Positions 53,912 through 63,542 are shown, numbered from the stretch's first letter. The stretch: 64,000 nucleotides of DNA from Clostridiaceae bacterium (GCA_012838135.1 DUPV01000016.1:1-64000); one strand, 5' to 3'. Translations and numbers: made by a program. Notes: a model not told the origin generated them from the sequence alone.

Positions 53912-54044
53912 GAATTAATGTATAATTGGATAATGATGTTGACATTTTTCATAAGAATTGTTGATCTGCTAGTCCAATGTTTAATCTGATCAATATCAAG
54001 TAGCACTCATGGTTTGTGTGAATACTGAATGCGAAGGGAATTAT

Positions 54045-54617
54045 ATGTTTCAGAATTGGGATGGTGACCTACTATATTTTTTTCAAAAAATAACAGAGCA
54101 TCCGTTACTGGATAAATTTTTTATATTCTACACCACTCTGGGAAATAAAGGCTACCTTTGGATTGCGCTCGGCATAATATTAATAATTTTTAATAAAACA
54201 CGTAAAACCGGTTTGTTACTTTTAATTTCGCTCTTAATCAGTCATCTTTTAAATAACTTTGTACTCAAAACTCTAATTGATCGCCCGCGTCCATACGAAG
54301 TACTACCAAATGTTCGCATGGTAATCGGCAGAGTAGAGGAAACTTCATTTCCCTCAGGTCATTCTGCTACAGCATTCGGATCAGCCTTTGTTATTTTTCT
54401 GCGAGAAAGAGGTTGGTTGCGTTGGACTGCTTTAGCAATGGCTATTCTGATGGCTTTTTCCAGACTATATGTCGGTGTCCATTATCCAACAGATGTCTTG
54501 GCGGGATCGATCGTGGGGATATTGATTGCTTCAGGTGTAGTTTTCTTGGAAAAGTGCATTTCTCAAAAAATTAAGCCAACATTGAATCAAAAAAGGAATA
54601 GAAAAAACTCAAAATAA
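54045..54617 (+). CDS. PAP2-family phosphatase (membrane)
   Basis: 190 residues from the ATG at 54045, which has GAAGGGAA before it. The three PAP2 motifs are KTLIDRPRP, FPSGHSATA and SRLYVGVHYPTDV. About five helices and a basic tail. Likely dephosphorylates undecaprenyl pyrophosphate (BcrC-like) or phosphatidic acid or PGP. The substrate is unresolved. Confidence 0.88.
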   Translation: MFQNWDGDLLYFFQKITEHPLLDKFFIFYTTLGNKGYLWIALGIILIIFNKTRKTGLLLLISLLISHLLNNFVLKTLIDRPRPYEVLPNVRMVIGRVEETSFPSGHSATAFGSAFVIFLRERGWLRWTALAMAILMAFSRLYVGVHYPTDVLAGSIVGILIASGVVFLEKCISQKIKPTLNQKRNRKNSK

Positions 54618-54964
54618 AATCTTGTCATGCTTAGACTTGTTGCAATAATTAGGCGCTACTGACACTATAGAAAAGAAATTCTGACAATATCACAATTTAA
54701 TCTTTATCTGCAATGACATGGTATAACCTTAAATTGTATACAGATTCTTTAACAAACTCACTTCTGTGCAAAGTGTTTCGAATTTGTGCTGGAAGTTACA
54801 AGAAGTTACAAGATGTTTAATTGGGTTGAAGTTTGATCTTATTGATGATAGACTTTGCACAGAATTATGTTTTTTCTATATTATAATTTTTAAGAAAACT
54901 AAATTCTATTTGGCATAATTTATATAATTGTAAAACAAAGAAAAGTAAGGAAGGAAATAAAACG
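54618..54964. other. Intergenic region with long inverted repeat upstream of rubredoxin
   Basis: No gene. A 13-bp perfect inverted repeat (TTCTGTGCAAAGT at 54762-54774, ACTTTGCACAGAA at 54852-54864) is separated by 77 bp that include a tandem AAGTTACAAG pair. TTGCAC near 54856 with TATATT 16 bp later is a possible promoter overlapping the right arm. Confidence 0.5.
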
Positions 54965-55126
54965 ATGAAATCATATGTTTGTGATGTATGCGGATATATC
55001 TATGATCCGGCAGAAGGTGATCCGGATAACGGAGTAGAACCGGGAACAGCTTTTGAAGATATTCCTGAAGATTGGCTCTGCCCACTGTGTGGCGTAGGCA
55101 AAGAAGATTTTTCACCATTAGACTAA
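54965..55126 (+). CDS. Rubredoxin
   Basis: 53 residues: [15 protein letters not shown] at the N-terminus and [11 protein letters not shown] near the end give the four iron-binding cysteines. Length and spacing are canonical. It is a one-electron carrier, often serving peroxide or oxygen-detoxifying reductases in anaerobes. GGAAGGAAA precedes the ATG. Confidence 0.95.
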   Translation: MKSYVCDVCGYIYDPAEGDPDNGVEPGTAFEDIPEDWLCPLCGVGKEDFSPLD

Positions 55127-55151
55127 TCTTTAACAAAGGAAATATTAAATA

Positions 55152-55199
55152 AAAAAGTGGTGCTGAAACACAGGTTAAAATCTGTTAGCATCACTTTTT
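55152..55199. terminator. Convergent terminator, first hairpin
   Basis: AAAAAGTGGTGCT pairs with AGCATCACTTTTT (one G:T), with an inner CAG/CTG stem. A/T flanks allow both directions. Immediately after it ATTGATGT (55200-55207) and ACATCAAT (55215-55222) form a second small stem. Confidence 0.85.
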
Positions 55200-55224
55200 A
55201 TTGATGTTTTTAGTACATCAATAA

Positions 55225-55265
55225 AAAAAGCCAATACAGATCGGAATAATCTGTATTGGCTTTTT
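55225..55265. terminator. Convergent terminator, second strong hairpin
   Basis: A 17-bp perfect stem (AAAAAGCCAATACAGAT / ATCTGTATTGGCTTTTT) with a 7-base loop. A and T runs on both sides make it bidirectional between rubredoxin (plus) and the aldolase gene (minus). Confidence 0.9.
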
Positions 55266-55282
55266 AAACAAAAAATAAAAAT

Positions 55283-55924
55283 TTATTTGTTGCCTCTTAC
55301 ACTATTAAAGATTTCTTTTGCTTCTTTGCATAATTTTGTGATTTCAGCAAAATTACCGTCGGCAACTAATTTCTTGTCGCAAATCCATGAACCGCCAACA
55401 GCCACAATTTTGTCGAATTCTAAGAATTCTTTTAAATTACTGGCATTTACACCACCTGTCGGCATAAACTTGACATCGCCGAATGGAGCAGCTAATGATT
55501 TCATTGTTTTCAAACCGCCGTAATTGCCGGCAGGGAAAAACTTGACAGTATCTAAACCTTCATTAAGTATTTGAATGATCTCCGTAGGGGTTACACCACC
55601 GGGGAACATGGCCAAATTCAATTCTTTAGCTCTTTTGACAATGTTTATGTCAAAACCGGGTGAAACAATAAATTTTGCTCCTGCCTGATAAGCTCTTTCT
55701 AATTGATCCATTGTCAAAACTGTGCCGGCTCCAACTAATATTTCCGGTACATTTTCTGAAATTTGTTTAATTGATTCTTCAGCTGCTTTTGTCCGGAAAG
55801 TTATTTCTGCTACATCGATGCCACCAGCTAATAAGGCTTCAGCTAAAGGCACTGCATCTTTTACATCGTCCAATACAACAACCGGGACGATACCGCATTG
55901 TTCTAATCTTTTTGCAATAGACAT
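55283..55924 (-). CDS. eda: KDPG/KHG aldolase
   Basis: 213 residues, the usual length of class I 2-keto-3-deoxy-6-phosphogluconate/4-hydroxy-2-oxoglutarate aldolases. The Schiff-base lysine lies in DTVKFFPAG. GAGTVLT and MPTGGV phosphate-binding loops and IVAVGGSWI are present. It splits a 2-keto-3-deoxy sugar acid (phosphate) to pyruvate. Last gene of the catabolic cluster, 95 bases after the epimerase-like gene. Confidence 0.92.
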   Translation of the reverse strand: MSIAKRLEQCGIVPVVVLDDVKDAVPLAEALLAGGIDVAEITFRTKAAEESIKQISENVPEILVGAGTVLTMDQLERAYQAGAKFIVSPGFDINIVKRAKELNLAMFPGGVTPTEIIQILNEGLDTVKFFPAGNYGGLKTMKSLAAPFGDVKFMPTGGVNASNLKEFLEFDKIVAVGGSWICDKKLVADGNFAEITKLCKEAKEIFNSVRGNK

Positions 55925-56019
55925 AATTCCTCCTAATAAATATATCTTTATTCATGTACAGACCATTAATTAGTATCTCATGAACAGATTAACAATCTGC
56001 TCCTCATGATTGAAAATTT

Positions 56020-56865
56020 TTAATTCATCTCGTATTTTTCAATCATCTTTCTTGCGAATTTTATACTTTCATTGATAAAGGTATCACGATCAGGCACTAA
56101 TTGACGCCATACCCAAGTACTCATATTATCAGTAACATCTGAAAATCCTTCGAAGCCCAGGTATCCGTTGAAACCAATCTCTTTGAAGCCACGGAATATA
56201 TCATCAAAATTGATATGACCGCTTCCCGGAATTCCACGATCATTTTCACAAATATGGAAACATTTTAATTTATTGCCTGCTGTGATGACCGGATCATAGA
56301 AATTCTTTTCTTCTACATTCATATGATAAGAATCCAAATGAACAAAAACATTATCTTCATCAATCATATCAATTAATTTAACAGTTTGCTCAGATGTATT
56401 TAATAAATAAGATTCATATCTGGTAACAGGTTCAAGTGCTAATTCTACGCCTAAATTCTTAGCATACTGAGCGACCTCTTTTAAGGCTTTGGCGGAAAAT
56501 TCCCACTCCTCCTCTGTCGGAGCACTTTTAGCATCTTTTAAATATTGCGAATAAATGACACCTGAGAACATTTTCCCGCCAATATCCGCAGTAGCCTTTA
56601 CACAATCTTTTAAGTATTGGACGCCGTTTTTTCTTGCTGCCGGATCAAATGAGGTAATATCAACATCATCAGCAAGTAAGACATTTGAAGTTACAGCTTC
56701 TAAACCGTCTAGTCGTTCTTTAACTGCAACAGGATCAAATAAATCCAGACGCATCAATGGAATTTCAAGATAATCTAAGTTTGCTTCCTTAGCTTTGTCA
56801 ATAATATAAAGAGTATCATTAGACCATTCACTACACCATGCATAAGCGTGTATTCCTAATTTCAT
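56020..56865 (-). CDS. Sugar phosphate isomerase/epimerase (TIM barrel)
   Basis: 281 residues of the AP-endonuclease-2 TIM-barrel superfamily. Metal-ligand segments: ALEPVTRYE (Glu), VHLDSYHMN (Asp, His), FHICEND (His) and GFEGFSD (Glu). This fits ketose 3-epimerases of the tagatose/allulose epimerase group. The substrate is not fixed by sequence. AGGAGGTAG precedes the ATG. Confidence 0.82.
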   Translation of the reverse strand: MKLGIHAYAWCSEWSNDTLYIIDKAKEANLDYLEIPLMRLDLFDPVAVKERLDGLEAVTSNVLLADDVDITSFDPAARKNGVQYLKDCVKATADIGGKMFSGVIYSQYLKDAKSAPTEEEWEFSAKALKEVAQYAKNLGVELALEPVTRYESYLLNTSEQTVKLIDMIDEDNVFVHLDSYHMNVEEKNFYDPVITAGNKLKCFHICENDRGIPGSGHINFDDIFRGFKEIGFNGYLGFEGFSDVTDNMSTWVWRQLVPDRDTFINESIKFARKMIEKYEMN

Positions 56866-56893
56866 ATAGCTACCTCCTAGGTTTAGACTTTGT

Positions 56894-56928
56894 TCTGTTA
56901 ACTTAAAAAATCATTTTTAGTTAACAGA
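56894..56928 (-). terminator. Hairpin between the GntR and epimerase-like genes
   Basis: TCTGTTAACT pairs with AGTTAACAGA over a 15-base AT loop. TTAGACTT repeats flank it. It could attenuate or process the long transcript. Confidence 0.5.
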
Positions 56929-56967
56929 GCCTTAGACTTATAATTTTTCATGATGAAATCAAAATAT

Positions 56968-57726
56968 TTATGTCTTGTATATTTCAACAAGAAATTTTGT
57001 TTTGTCACCTCTGTAACGTGCAATTGAATATTCAATTGGAATTTTATTGTCAGTAAAAGATACTGATCTTGTTAGACAAATTGGGGCATTTTCTTCTATT
57101 CTTAATAATTTAGCTTCATTAGCCCTGGCAGGAACTGCTTCTATATATCTTTGGGCATGTGTGACTACAATGCCGCAAACTTCATTCATCAGAGAATATA
57201 ACGAGTTTTCTGCTAAATTTTCTTGTAATAATAATTGAAATGTATCATAAGGCATATATGTATCCAAATAAACAATTGGACAATCATCAGCATATCTTAA
57301 TCTTTGTAAATGAAGTAAACTTTTATACAAATCAAGATTTAATTTTTTGTTGACATGACCAATTGCCGGAATTTCTTTAAATCTAAGAACTTCAGTATGA
57401 GGGACTCGATCTTGCTTGATTAACTCGTCATTATAACTTTCTAATTTTACAAAGAATTGATCAGTCAGTTTAGGTTTAGTAACAAATGTTCCCACACCTC
57501 TATTACGGATTAAATAACCTGAATCAACCAGAGAATTTAGTGCTTGTCTAACTGTTGGTCTGCTAATTTCTAAAAAATTAGATAATTCTTTTTCAGTAGG
57601 AATTAAATCACCTTCAACGAAAACCCCTTCCTCAATCAATGCCAAAAGATTTTGTTCCAATTGGTAATATAAAGGTATCGGTACATCTTTGTTTAATTTA
57701 ATTTTATTTAAGATATCATTACTCAA
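56968..57726 (-). CDS. GntR-family regulator (HutC/UTRA type)
   Basis: 252 residues. Winged helix (about 10-80) with LIPTEKELSNFLEISRPTVRQAL and YLIRNRGVGTFV, followed by a UTRA ligand domain (about 95-245) with IPIEYSIARYRGDKTKF at the end. Such regulators usually repress the sugar operon they sit in and respond to a phosphosugar. Candidate site at 63619-63637. Confidence 0.93.
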   Translation of the reverse strand: MSNDILNKIKLNKDVPIPLYYQLEQNLLALIEEGVFVEGDLIPTEKELSNFLEISRPTVRQALNSLVDSGYLIRNRGVGTFVTKPKLTDQFFVKLESYNDELIKQDRVPHTEVLRFKEIPAIGHVNKKLNLDLYKSLLHLQRLRYADDCPIVYLDTYMPYDTFQLLLQENLAENSLYSLMNEVCGIVVTHAQRYIEAVPARANEAKLLRIEENAPICLTRSVSFTDNKIPIEYSIARYRGDKTKFLVEIYKT

Positions 57727-57759
57727 AAAATGTCTCCCGTGACTCTTGAAAAATTGAAT

Positions 57760-58695
57760 CTATATCTTTCCTTGTTTTCTAAATGTTTCTAAAATATTAT
57801 CAACTGCCATCATACTCATTTTATCAATTGCTCCGGTAGAAGAAGCAGAACAGTGTGAGCCGACAATAACATTGTCTAACGTTAATAAAGGTGAATTTGT
57901 TGCCGGCTCCTCTTCAAACACATCAATACCTGCACCGTAGATTTGACCATTTTTTAAAGCTTGATATAAGTCATCTTCATTAATTACTCCGCCTCTGGCT
58001 GTATTTACTATGATCAATTCTTTTTTTGCTGTACTTAATAAATCTTTATTAATGAGATATCTGGTATCTTCTGTCAAAGGCAGATGGATCGAGATAAAGT
58101 CACATTCTTTAAATATTTTTTCAACAGAGGTAAATTTAATGTTATGTTTTTCATTAAACTCTTTGTCTTCAAAAATATCATAGCCGTATAATTCCATGTC
58201 AAATCCACGAGATCGTAAAGCTACTTGTTTTCCAATAGCACCAAGTCCCAAAATTCCAAGTTTTTTATTCTTAATATCCAGAGAAATTCTCTTTTTCCAA
58301 TCACCTTTACGGCAAGCAGCATCAATTTCGCAAACCCTTCTTGCTACAGCTAAAATTAAAGCAAATGCATAATCAGCGACAGCATCATTATTAGCACCTG
58401 CAGTAATTTTTACTTCAATACCGTTATCCTCACAATAGGCTAAATCAATATTGTCTAATCCTACCCCGTATTTTGAAATAACAGATAGATTCTTTGCATT
58501 TTTCAACACATCTTTTGTTAAAGGATCAACGCCTATAATAATGCCGTCTAAATCTTTTACGAGTTCCTTTAATTCTTCTTCGGTGTATATATCGCCTTTA
58601 GTATTTAATTGTAATTCAATTGAATTATCTTTCAATTTGTTGATAGGTTCTTTGCTATAGCTTGCAAAAGAACGAGCAGTGGCTAAAACTTTCAT
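57760..58695 (-). CDS. D-2-hydroxyacid dehydrogenase (NAD)
   Basis: 311 residues of the phosphoglycerate-dehydrogenase family. NAD fingerprint GLGAIGKQ, catalytic Arg in NTARGGV, Glu in DVFEEEP and His in VGSHCSAS. No regulatory ACT domain, so a catabolic or reductive role on a sugar-derived hydroxyacid is more likely than serine synthesis. 17 bases after the lactonase-like gene. Confidence 0.9.
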   Translation of the reverse strand: MKVLATARSFASYSKEPINKLKDNSIELQLNTKGDIYTEEELKELVKDLDGIIIGVDPLTKDVLKNAKNLSVISKYGVGLDNIDLAYCEDNGIEVKITAGANNDAVADYAFALILAVARRVCEIDAACRKGDWKKRISLDIKNKKLGILGLGAIGKQVALRSRGFDMELYGYDIFEDKEFNEKHNIKFTSVEKIFKECDFISIHLPLTEDTRYLINKDLLSTAKKELIIVNTARGGVINEDDLYQALKNGQIYGAGIDVFEEEPATNSPLLTLDNVIVGSHCSASSTGAIDKMSMMAVDNILETFRKQGKI

Positions 58696-58712
58696 AATAC
58701 CTCCTGTATATA

Positions 58713-59672
58713 TTATTTTCTGAATGCTAAGATATGTTTGGCATTTTCTTCTGTCATAAGATTGATGTGTGATTTTTCAATACCAAATTCCAGCATTCTG
58801 TTTATAAATGTTTTTAAAATATAATCTAAGCCCATGTAACCGCCATAAGAAGACAAACGCTCATTCGTAGTGTCTAAACTCAAAACAATTTGCTTTGCGA
58901 AACCTTCGTCCAGAACGAATTGAATTAATTCTAATTCTTGCTGCTCACTCAGATATTTCAGCCGATTAACACTATCGTAACAGAGATTGACTCCTCGACT
59001 GAGAACTTCCTTATGATAAGAAAAATTATAATTTGTTCTATCTAAGTGACATATTAATAGCCTGTTTGTAGCAATATTATAAGACTCAAAAAAATCAATT
59101 AAAGCGTGAATATCTGCATGATTATCAGTATGAATCATGATGGGAACACCGGTTTCCAATGCTGCATTAGCTATTGCACAGAATAATTTCTTATAATCAA
59201 AGTCATTAAAACCTTCTTTGGTAATAGCTCCTTTAATAATACCCGCTTTTGCTGAAATTATTGTATTGTCTTCTGAAATCATTCCTTCCTTAATTTCAGA
59301 GATGAAAAAAGAAGTGTTTTCTTCTTCTGTCCCGGTCTTTATTATTGAATTTTCATCATAGAAAATGGTTTTGTAGAAGCCGGTAGTCGAGATAATATTC
59401 AGATTTGATTCCCTTGCCAGATTAACCAGATTATTTGCCATTCTGCCACATAGAGCCGGTTGTGCATCAACGACAGTTCGTCCGCCTGCCTCATAAAAAT
59501 CTATAGCTTCAGTTAAGGTTTTGTTGTAATCATCCATGTGTAAAGAACTTACAAGACTACAGGGAATTCCTTTTTCTATGAAGAGATGCTCATGACATTG
59601 AGTGAAACCCAAATTATCGGTATTGACATCACCCAGTACAGTTCTAACAAAATTTTGATTTGATATTTTCAT
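58713..59672 (-). CDS. Phosphotriesterase-family hydrolase, lactonase-like
   Basis: 319 residues of the PTE branch of the amidohydrolases. HxH in QCHEHLF, a lysine in SAKAGIIKG for the bridging carbamate, His in PIMIHTDNH and ICHLDRTN, and Asp in LSLDTTNE. Characterised members near sugar genes hydrolyse (phospho)sugar lactones. True phosphotriesterase activity is unlikely. The cluster supports a lactonase role by inference. Confidence 0.82.
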   Translation of the reverse strand: MKISNQNFVRTVLGDVNTDNLGFTQCHEHLFIEKGIPCSLVSSLHMDDYNKTLTEAIDFYEAGGRTVVDAQPALCGRMANNLVNLARESNLNIISTTGFYKTIFYDENSIIKTGTEEENTSFFISEIKEGMISEDNTIISAKAGIIKGAITKEGFNDFDYKKLFCAIANAALETGVPIMIHTDNHADIHALIDFFESYNIATNRLLICHLDRTNYNFSYHKEVLSRGVNLCYDSVNRLKYLSEQQELELIQFVLDEGFAKQIVLSLDTTNERLSSYGGYMGLDYILKTFINRMLEFGIEKSHINLMTEENAKHILAFRK

Positions 59673-59743
59673 TGTATAATCCTAATTATTCTTGTTTCTG
59701 AAATTGTATTATTAATGATAACTAATAATGTAATGAATGTGTA

Positions 59744-59781
59744 ATTTGCTCAGCATTCTCTATAGAGGACGCTGAGCAAAT
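59744..59781 (-). terminator. Hairpin downstream of the cupin gene
   Basis: An 11-bp stem ATTTGCTCAGC / GCTGAGCAAAT with inner CTCT/AGAG pairs. It lies 36 bases after the cupin stop on the minus strand. The T run is weak, so read-through into the lactonase gene is plausible. Confidence 0.6.
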
Positions 59782-59817
59782 ATATTTGAACTGTTGATAA
59801 AAACTCTAGACAGCTGA

Positions 59818-60420
59818 TTATTCCTCTTGCCATTTTGGATTCGCTTTGAATGTAGGAATACCACGTTCTTCAACCAAAATCGTTCTGTAGCCTTTTGTTT
59901 CAATTGTTCCGTAATCATGTCCGGCATCGGCACGATAAGTAAAAAATGTTATTAAAGGAACACTTCCTGTATTGATTGTTCTATGTGCATAACGTGGCGG
60001 GACATAAACAGCGACACCAGGACGAATTGGCAAGAATTTCCAATCTCCTTCCGGATTTTCAAGCAACATATAGCCTTCACCGGATAATCCATAATACACT
60101 TCTGCTGTTTCTAAAATGGTATGAAAATGTCCCTTAGTGAAATAATATTCATCACCGATTTTTCCCGGATAGGTAATTGAAGTACCCATTCCTAAATGGG
60201 CATCAGTCTCAGGGAAACCCATTTCATAAAATTCGTAGATTACTGAGTCTTCCTCTTTTAGAGCTTTTTCATAAGCTTCTTCATCACTGAACATACCTTT
60301 CATCTGTGACAAATATCTTTTAGTAGAAATAGCCTTCTCAGAAAGACCGTCTTGTAAATTAAAATCACAAACAAACCCTGTTTCATACATTTCTTTTGAA
60401 AAAATATCCGAATTATTCAT
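59818..60420 (-). CDS. Cupin-type glucose-6-phosphate isomerase family protein
   Basis: 200 residues. The cupin motif THFHTILETAEVYYGLSGEG (here KGHFHT... with following Glu) and PPRYAHRTINTG match the archaeal-type phosphoglucose isomerase cupin family (PF06560). It binds a divalent metal. In this cluster the substrate may be another aldose-ketose pair. AAAGGAG precedes the ATG. Confidence 0.82.
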   Translation of the reverse strand: MNNSDIFSKEMYETGFVCDFNLQDGLSEKAISTKRYLSQMKGMFSDEEAYEKALKEEDSVIYEFYEMGFPETDAHLGMGTSITYPGKIGDEYYFTKGHFHTILETAEVYYGLSGEGYMLLENPEGDWKFLPIRPGVAVYVPPRYAHRTINTGSVPLITFFTYRADAGHDYGTIETKGYRTILVEERGIPTFKANPKWQEE

Positions 60421-60440
60421 CTTAAATTTAAACTCCTTTT

Positions 60441-61424
60441 CTATCTAAACTTTTTTGCTATATCATCAAGATTGTCCAAGACTTCACCCTTTATTTCGAT
60501 ATGGAAAACTTCTGCAATAACTTCTGTCCAGCCATAAATGAAGTATCTCCAACCATCTTCAACATGTAGATTGGCTTCTTCTTCTTGAGCCAAAGCCTGA
60601 TGCATGAAATCCAACTCACCTCTGTAATTAATTTCCCAAACCAAAGAATTTTCAGGGAATTTGGCATTGTCTGTAAGGGGCGAACCGGGACGATCTTTAC
60701 CCAGTCCGGTTGCATTTACAATAACAGAATAGGGTTTAACGGACGTAAGAATTTGATCATTATCTGTGCTTACAGGGCATAGGTGATATTCAAAATCAAT
60801 ATTACCCGGATCCAGATCAGTAAAAATCCTTTCAATTTCGGTTAAGCGGGGTTGAGAGCGATTTGTAACAATGATTCGGTTGGGATAATTTCCTTTAAAT
60901 TCTTCCTTCATTAAATAAGATCCCATAGCAATGGCACTTCCTCCTGCTCCAATGACACAAAAATCACCGTTATGCTCAGACCACCAATTTTCCGGTACAA
61001 AGTCTTCCAAAGCTTTACCGCTTGTGATGGGATCTTTAGCATGACCTCTTAATTGACCATCCAGTTTTGATATAGAAGATAGTTCTCCGAACATTAAAGC
61101 GTAAGGATCCAAATACTCAAACAGATCTTTAGTTGCTTCATACAAATCTAATTTATGGGTAGTGACTAGAGCACCCATTGATAATTCATCATTTTTAATA
61201 AAACTAACAACTTTTCTGTAAACTTCGGGATCTTCATGTATGCCGATATCGATACCTACAATGACAGTATTATCTAATCCTAATGCTTTTGCCCAAGAAG
61301 GGAAAATCTTCATAATAGAGGATTGTCCGGTTGTTACTCCAATAAAATACATGGTTGGTTGTTTTGCGCTTGGTACATTAAAAGTGTCCTTGTCGACTTT
61401 ATAAGCGATGATATTTTGTTCCAT
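60441..61424 (-). CDS. Shikimate-dehydrogenase-like oxidoreductase
   Basis: 327 residues, longer than the ~270 of AroE. N-terminal substrate part with MGALVTTHKLDLYEA, Rossmann motif VIGAGGSAIAMG, and VNATGLGKDRPGSPL, which corresponds to the VNAT(S/P)xG of shikimate dehydrogenases. The aro pathway is not nearby. The sugar cluster suggests a polyol or sugar-acid dehydrogenase using this fold. GAAGAGG precedes the ATG. Confidence 0.75.
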   Translation of the reverse strand: MEQNIIAYKVDKDTFNVPSAKQPTMYFIGVTTGQSSIMKIFPSWAKALGLDNTVIVGIDIGIHEDPEVYRKVVSFIKNDELSMGALVTTHKLDLYEATKDLFEYLDPYALMFGELSSISKLDGQLRGHAKDPITSGKALEDFVPENWWSEHNGDFCVIGAGGSAIAMGSYLMKEEFKGNYPNRIIVTNRSQPRLTEIERIFTDLDPGNIDFEYHLCPVSTDNDQILTSVKPYSVIVNATGLGKDRPGSPLTDNAKFPENSLVWEINYRGELDFMHQALAQEEEANLHVEDGWRYFIYGWTEVIAEVFHIEIKGEVLDNLDDIAKKFR

Positions 61425-61575
61425 TTTTTACCTCTTCCCAATAGTTTTTAAGAGTTATCTCTTTGTAAAATGCAATTGTTCAAATGACAAAAGATTAATT
61501 TGTCTTTACATTAAAAGGTATCATCAAGGTTTTTTTATGTCAATGTTGGCAAAATAAATAAGATTTTGGGAAATT

Positions 61576-61607
61576 AAAGAGGACGGGGATTAATCCACGT
61601 CCTCTTT
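61576..61607 (-). terminator. Hairpin downstream of the aldo/keto reductase gene
   Basis: AAAGAGGACG pairs with CGTCCTCTTT, with an inner GGAT/ATCC stem. Located 31 bases after the aldo/keto reductase stop on the minus strand. Confidence 0.7.
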
Positions 61608-61637
61608 ATGATTACAATCTGTTATCAAATAAAAGCC

Positions 61638-62624
61638 TTAAGGCATTAATCGAAACGGTTCAATTATTTCATTTATTCGTTCGATTTCATTCTCGTTTAA
61701 ATCCCAGCGTAAAGCATCTATATTTTTTTTCAGTTGTTTAACGGAGGAAACACCGCCGATTATGGAAGTAACTTCCGGGATTTGACGTAACCAATTAATA
61801 ACAATTTCATTGGTGGGATGGCCTATTTCTTTAGAAAACTCCTCTAGCTTTTCATAACCATCGAGATAGATTTCCAGTTTGTCACCAGACAATTTGGGAT
61901 TTTCATTCCGAATATCAGATTTCGAAAGATTTTTATTTTTTGAAAAACGTCCTGTCAATAAACCTTGGAAAAGAGGACTATATGGCAAAAAGGCTTGTCC
62001 ATATTTTTTTACGTTCGGTAATACTTCTTGTTCGGTTTTATATTCGAGAGGAATATTATGATATGATGTAGCATTTCGTTCAAACATATTATATAAACTC
62101 TGCTGAACATCAACACCAACTAATTGATCAAATTTTACCATGTCTTTTTGAGCAAAGTTTGACAATCCTATATATTTTATTTTGCCACTCTTCTTGATTT
62201 CAGAAAGAGCCTCACAGGTTTCCTCTATAGGAGTATTGTGATCAGGCCAATGTAGTTGCCATATATCAATATAATCTGTCTGTAAGCGCAAAAGACTACC
62301 GTCAATTTCTTTAAATAAATTTTCTTTGGATAAATCATTGGCGGTAACATGATCATCACCCCAGGTTAATCCGCATTTGGATGCAACGATGACTTTGTCG
62401 CGCAGGTTTGCATCTTTTAATGTTTGACCAAGAATCTTTTCAGCCTGAAACCAACCATAAACAGGAGCAACATCAAATAAATTAATTCCCAGATCAACGG
62501 CTGTTCTGATAATTCTATCCGCACTGCGTTCATCAGAAGTTTCCCAATCGCCGCCAAAATTCCAACAACCTATTCCCAGAACAGAAATATCTTCCTTAAT
62601 TCTTTTTGTGTTTTTGTATAACAT
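61638..62624 (-). CDS. Aldo/keto reductase
   Basis: 328 residues from the ATG at 62624 with GAGGA nine bases upstream (a longer frame reaching into deoC lacks a site). Catalytic tetrad: Asp and Tyr in FDVAPVYG, Lys in VASKCG and His in WQLHWPD. NADP-dependent carbonyl reductase or sugar dehydrogenase by family. Close to YghZ/IolS-type members often found in sugar operons. Confidence 0.9.
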   Translation of the reverse strand: MLYKNTKRIKEDISVLGIGCWNFGGDWETSDERSADRIIRTAVDLGINLFDVAPVYGWFQAEKILGQTLKDANLRDKVIVASKCGLTWGDDHVTANDLSKENLFKEIDGSLLRLQTDYIDIWQLHWPDHNTPIEETCEALSEIKKSGKIKYIGLSNFAQKDMVKFDQLVGVDVQQSLYNMFERNATSYHNIPLEYKTEQEVLPNVKKYGQAFLPYSPLFQGLLTGRFSKNKNLSKSDIRNENPKLSGDKLEIYLDGYEKLEEFSKEIGHPTNEIVINWLRQIPEVTSIIGGVSSVKQLKKNIDALRWDLNENEIERINEIIEPFRLMP

Positions 62625-62652
62625 AAATTCTCGATCCTCGTTTCTCTTTATC

Positions 62653-63288
62653 TTATAAAAGAACGATCCCGTTTCCGGCACCTATGCGATCAGCACCGGC
62701 TTCAATTAATTCTTTAGCAAATTCAGGCGTGCGGATACCTCCGCTTGCCTTAACTTTTGCTTTATTTTTTACTGTGTTTTTCATAAGTTTGACATCATCC
62801 ACGGTAGCACCGCCTGTAGAAAATCCGGTAGATGTTTTTACAAAGTGAGCCCCGGCTTCAACAGATAATTCACATGCTTTAACTTTTTCTTCATCACTCA
62901 ACAGACATGTTTCAATTATTACTTTAACGATAGCCGGTTTAGAGGCTTCAACTACCGCAGCAATATCTTCTTTGACTAACTTATAATTCTTATCCTTTAA
63001 AGCACCTACATTGATAACCATATCGATTTCGTCAGCACCGTCTGCAACAGCCTGTTTTGCTTCGAAAGCCTTTGCGGGAGTGGCCATAGCACCTAAAGGG
63101 AAGCCTACCACACAACAAGTTAGAACATCACTACCGGAAAGTTCCTGATGTACTAGCGGAACATGTGTTGTATTAACACAGACAGAACAAAAATGATAAT
63201 CCTTTGCTTCGGAACAAAAACGTTTGATTGTTTCAGTTGTGGCGTCTGCCTTTAACATTGTGTGATCAATTAATGAAGATATACTCAT
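62653..63288 (-). CDS. deoC: Deoxyribose-phosphate aldolase
   Basis: 211 residues. The Schiff-base lysine is in FVKTSTGF, with [10 protein letters not shown] and ASGGIRT at their usual places. Cleaves 2-deoxyribose-5-phosphate to glyceraldehyde-3-phosphate and acetaldehyde. First gene of the minus-strand cluster. AAAGAGGT precedes the ATG. It may serve deoxyribose or another 3-hydroxy aldol product here. Confidence 0.94.
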   Translation of the reverse strand: MSISSLIDHTMLKADATTETIKRFCSEAKDYHFCSVCVNTTHVPLVHQELSGSDVLTCCVVGFPLGAMATPAKAFEAKQAVADGADEIDMVINVGALKDKNYKLVKEDIAAVVEASKPAIVKVIIETCLLSDEEKVKACELSVEAGAHFVKTSTGFSTGGATVDDVKLMKNTVKNKAKVKASGGIRTPEFAKELIEAGADRIGAGNGIVLL

Positions 63289-63524
63289 AAAATTACCTCT
63301 TTTCTTTTCTTTTTAATTTATATTGCATTTATCTACTCATTGTACATTAAAACACATAGATGGAACTTCGCTAAAAATTTTTCAAATACAACCTTTTGTT
63401 CGTCAATACGCCCAAAAGAATGCCGTTAAACACGACAAAGCGCACAAATATTTTCGAAAATTTAAAGAAATAATGACAAAAACGTTAAATTGGTATAAGC
63501 TCCATCATAGAGTGGCTTGCATGT

Positions 63525-63542
63525 AATGGGAACGATTCCATT
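63525..63542. promoter_or_regulatory. Possible catabolite-responsive (cre-like) site
   Basis: AATGGGAACGATTCCATT has the central CG and flanking half-sites of a LacI/CcpA-type operator, with two mismatches to the cre consensus. Placed in the divergent control region of a sugar cluster. Confidence 0.35.
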
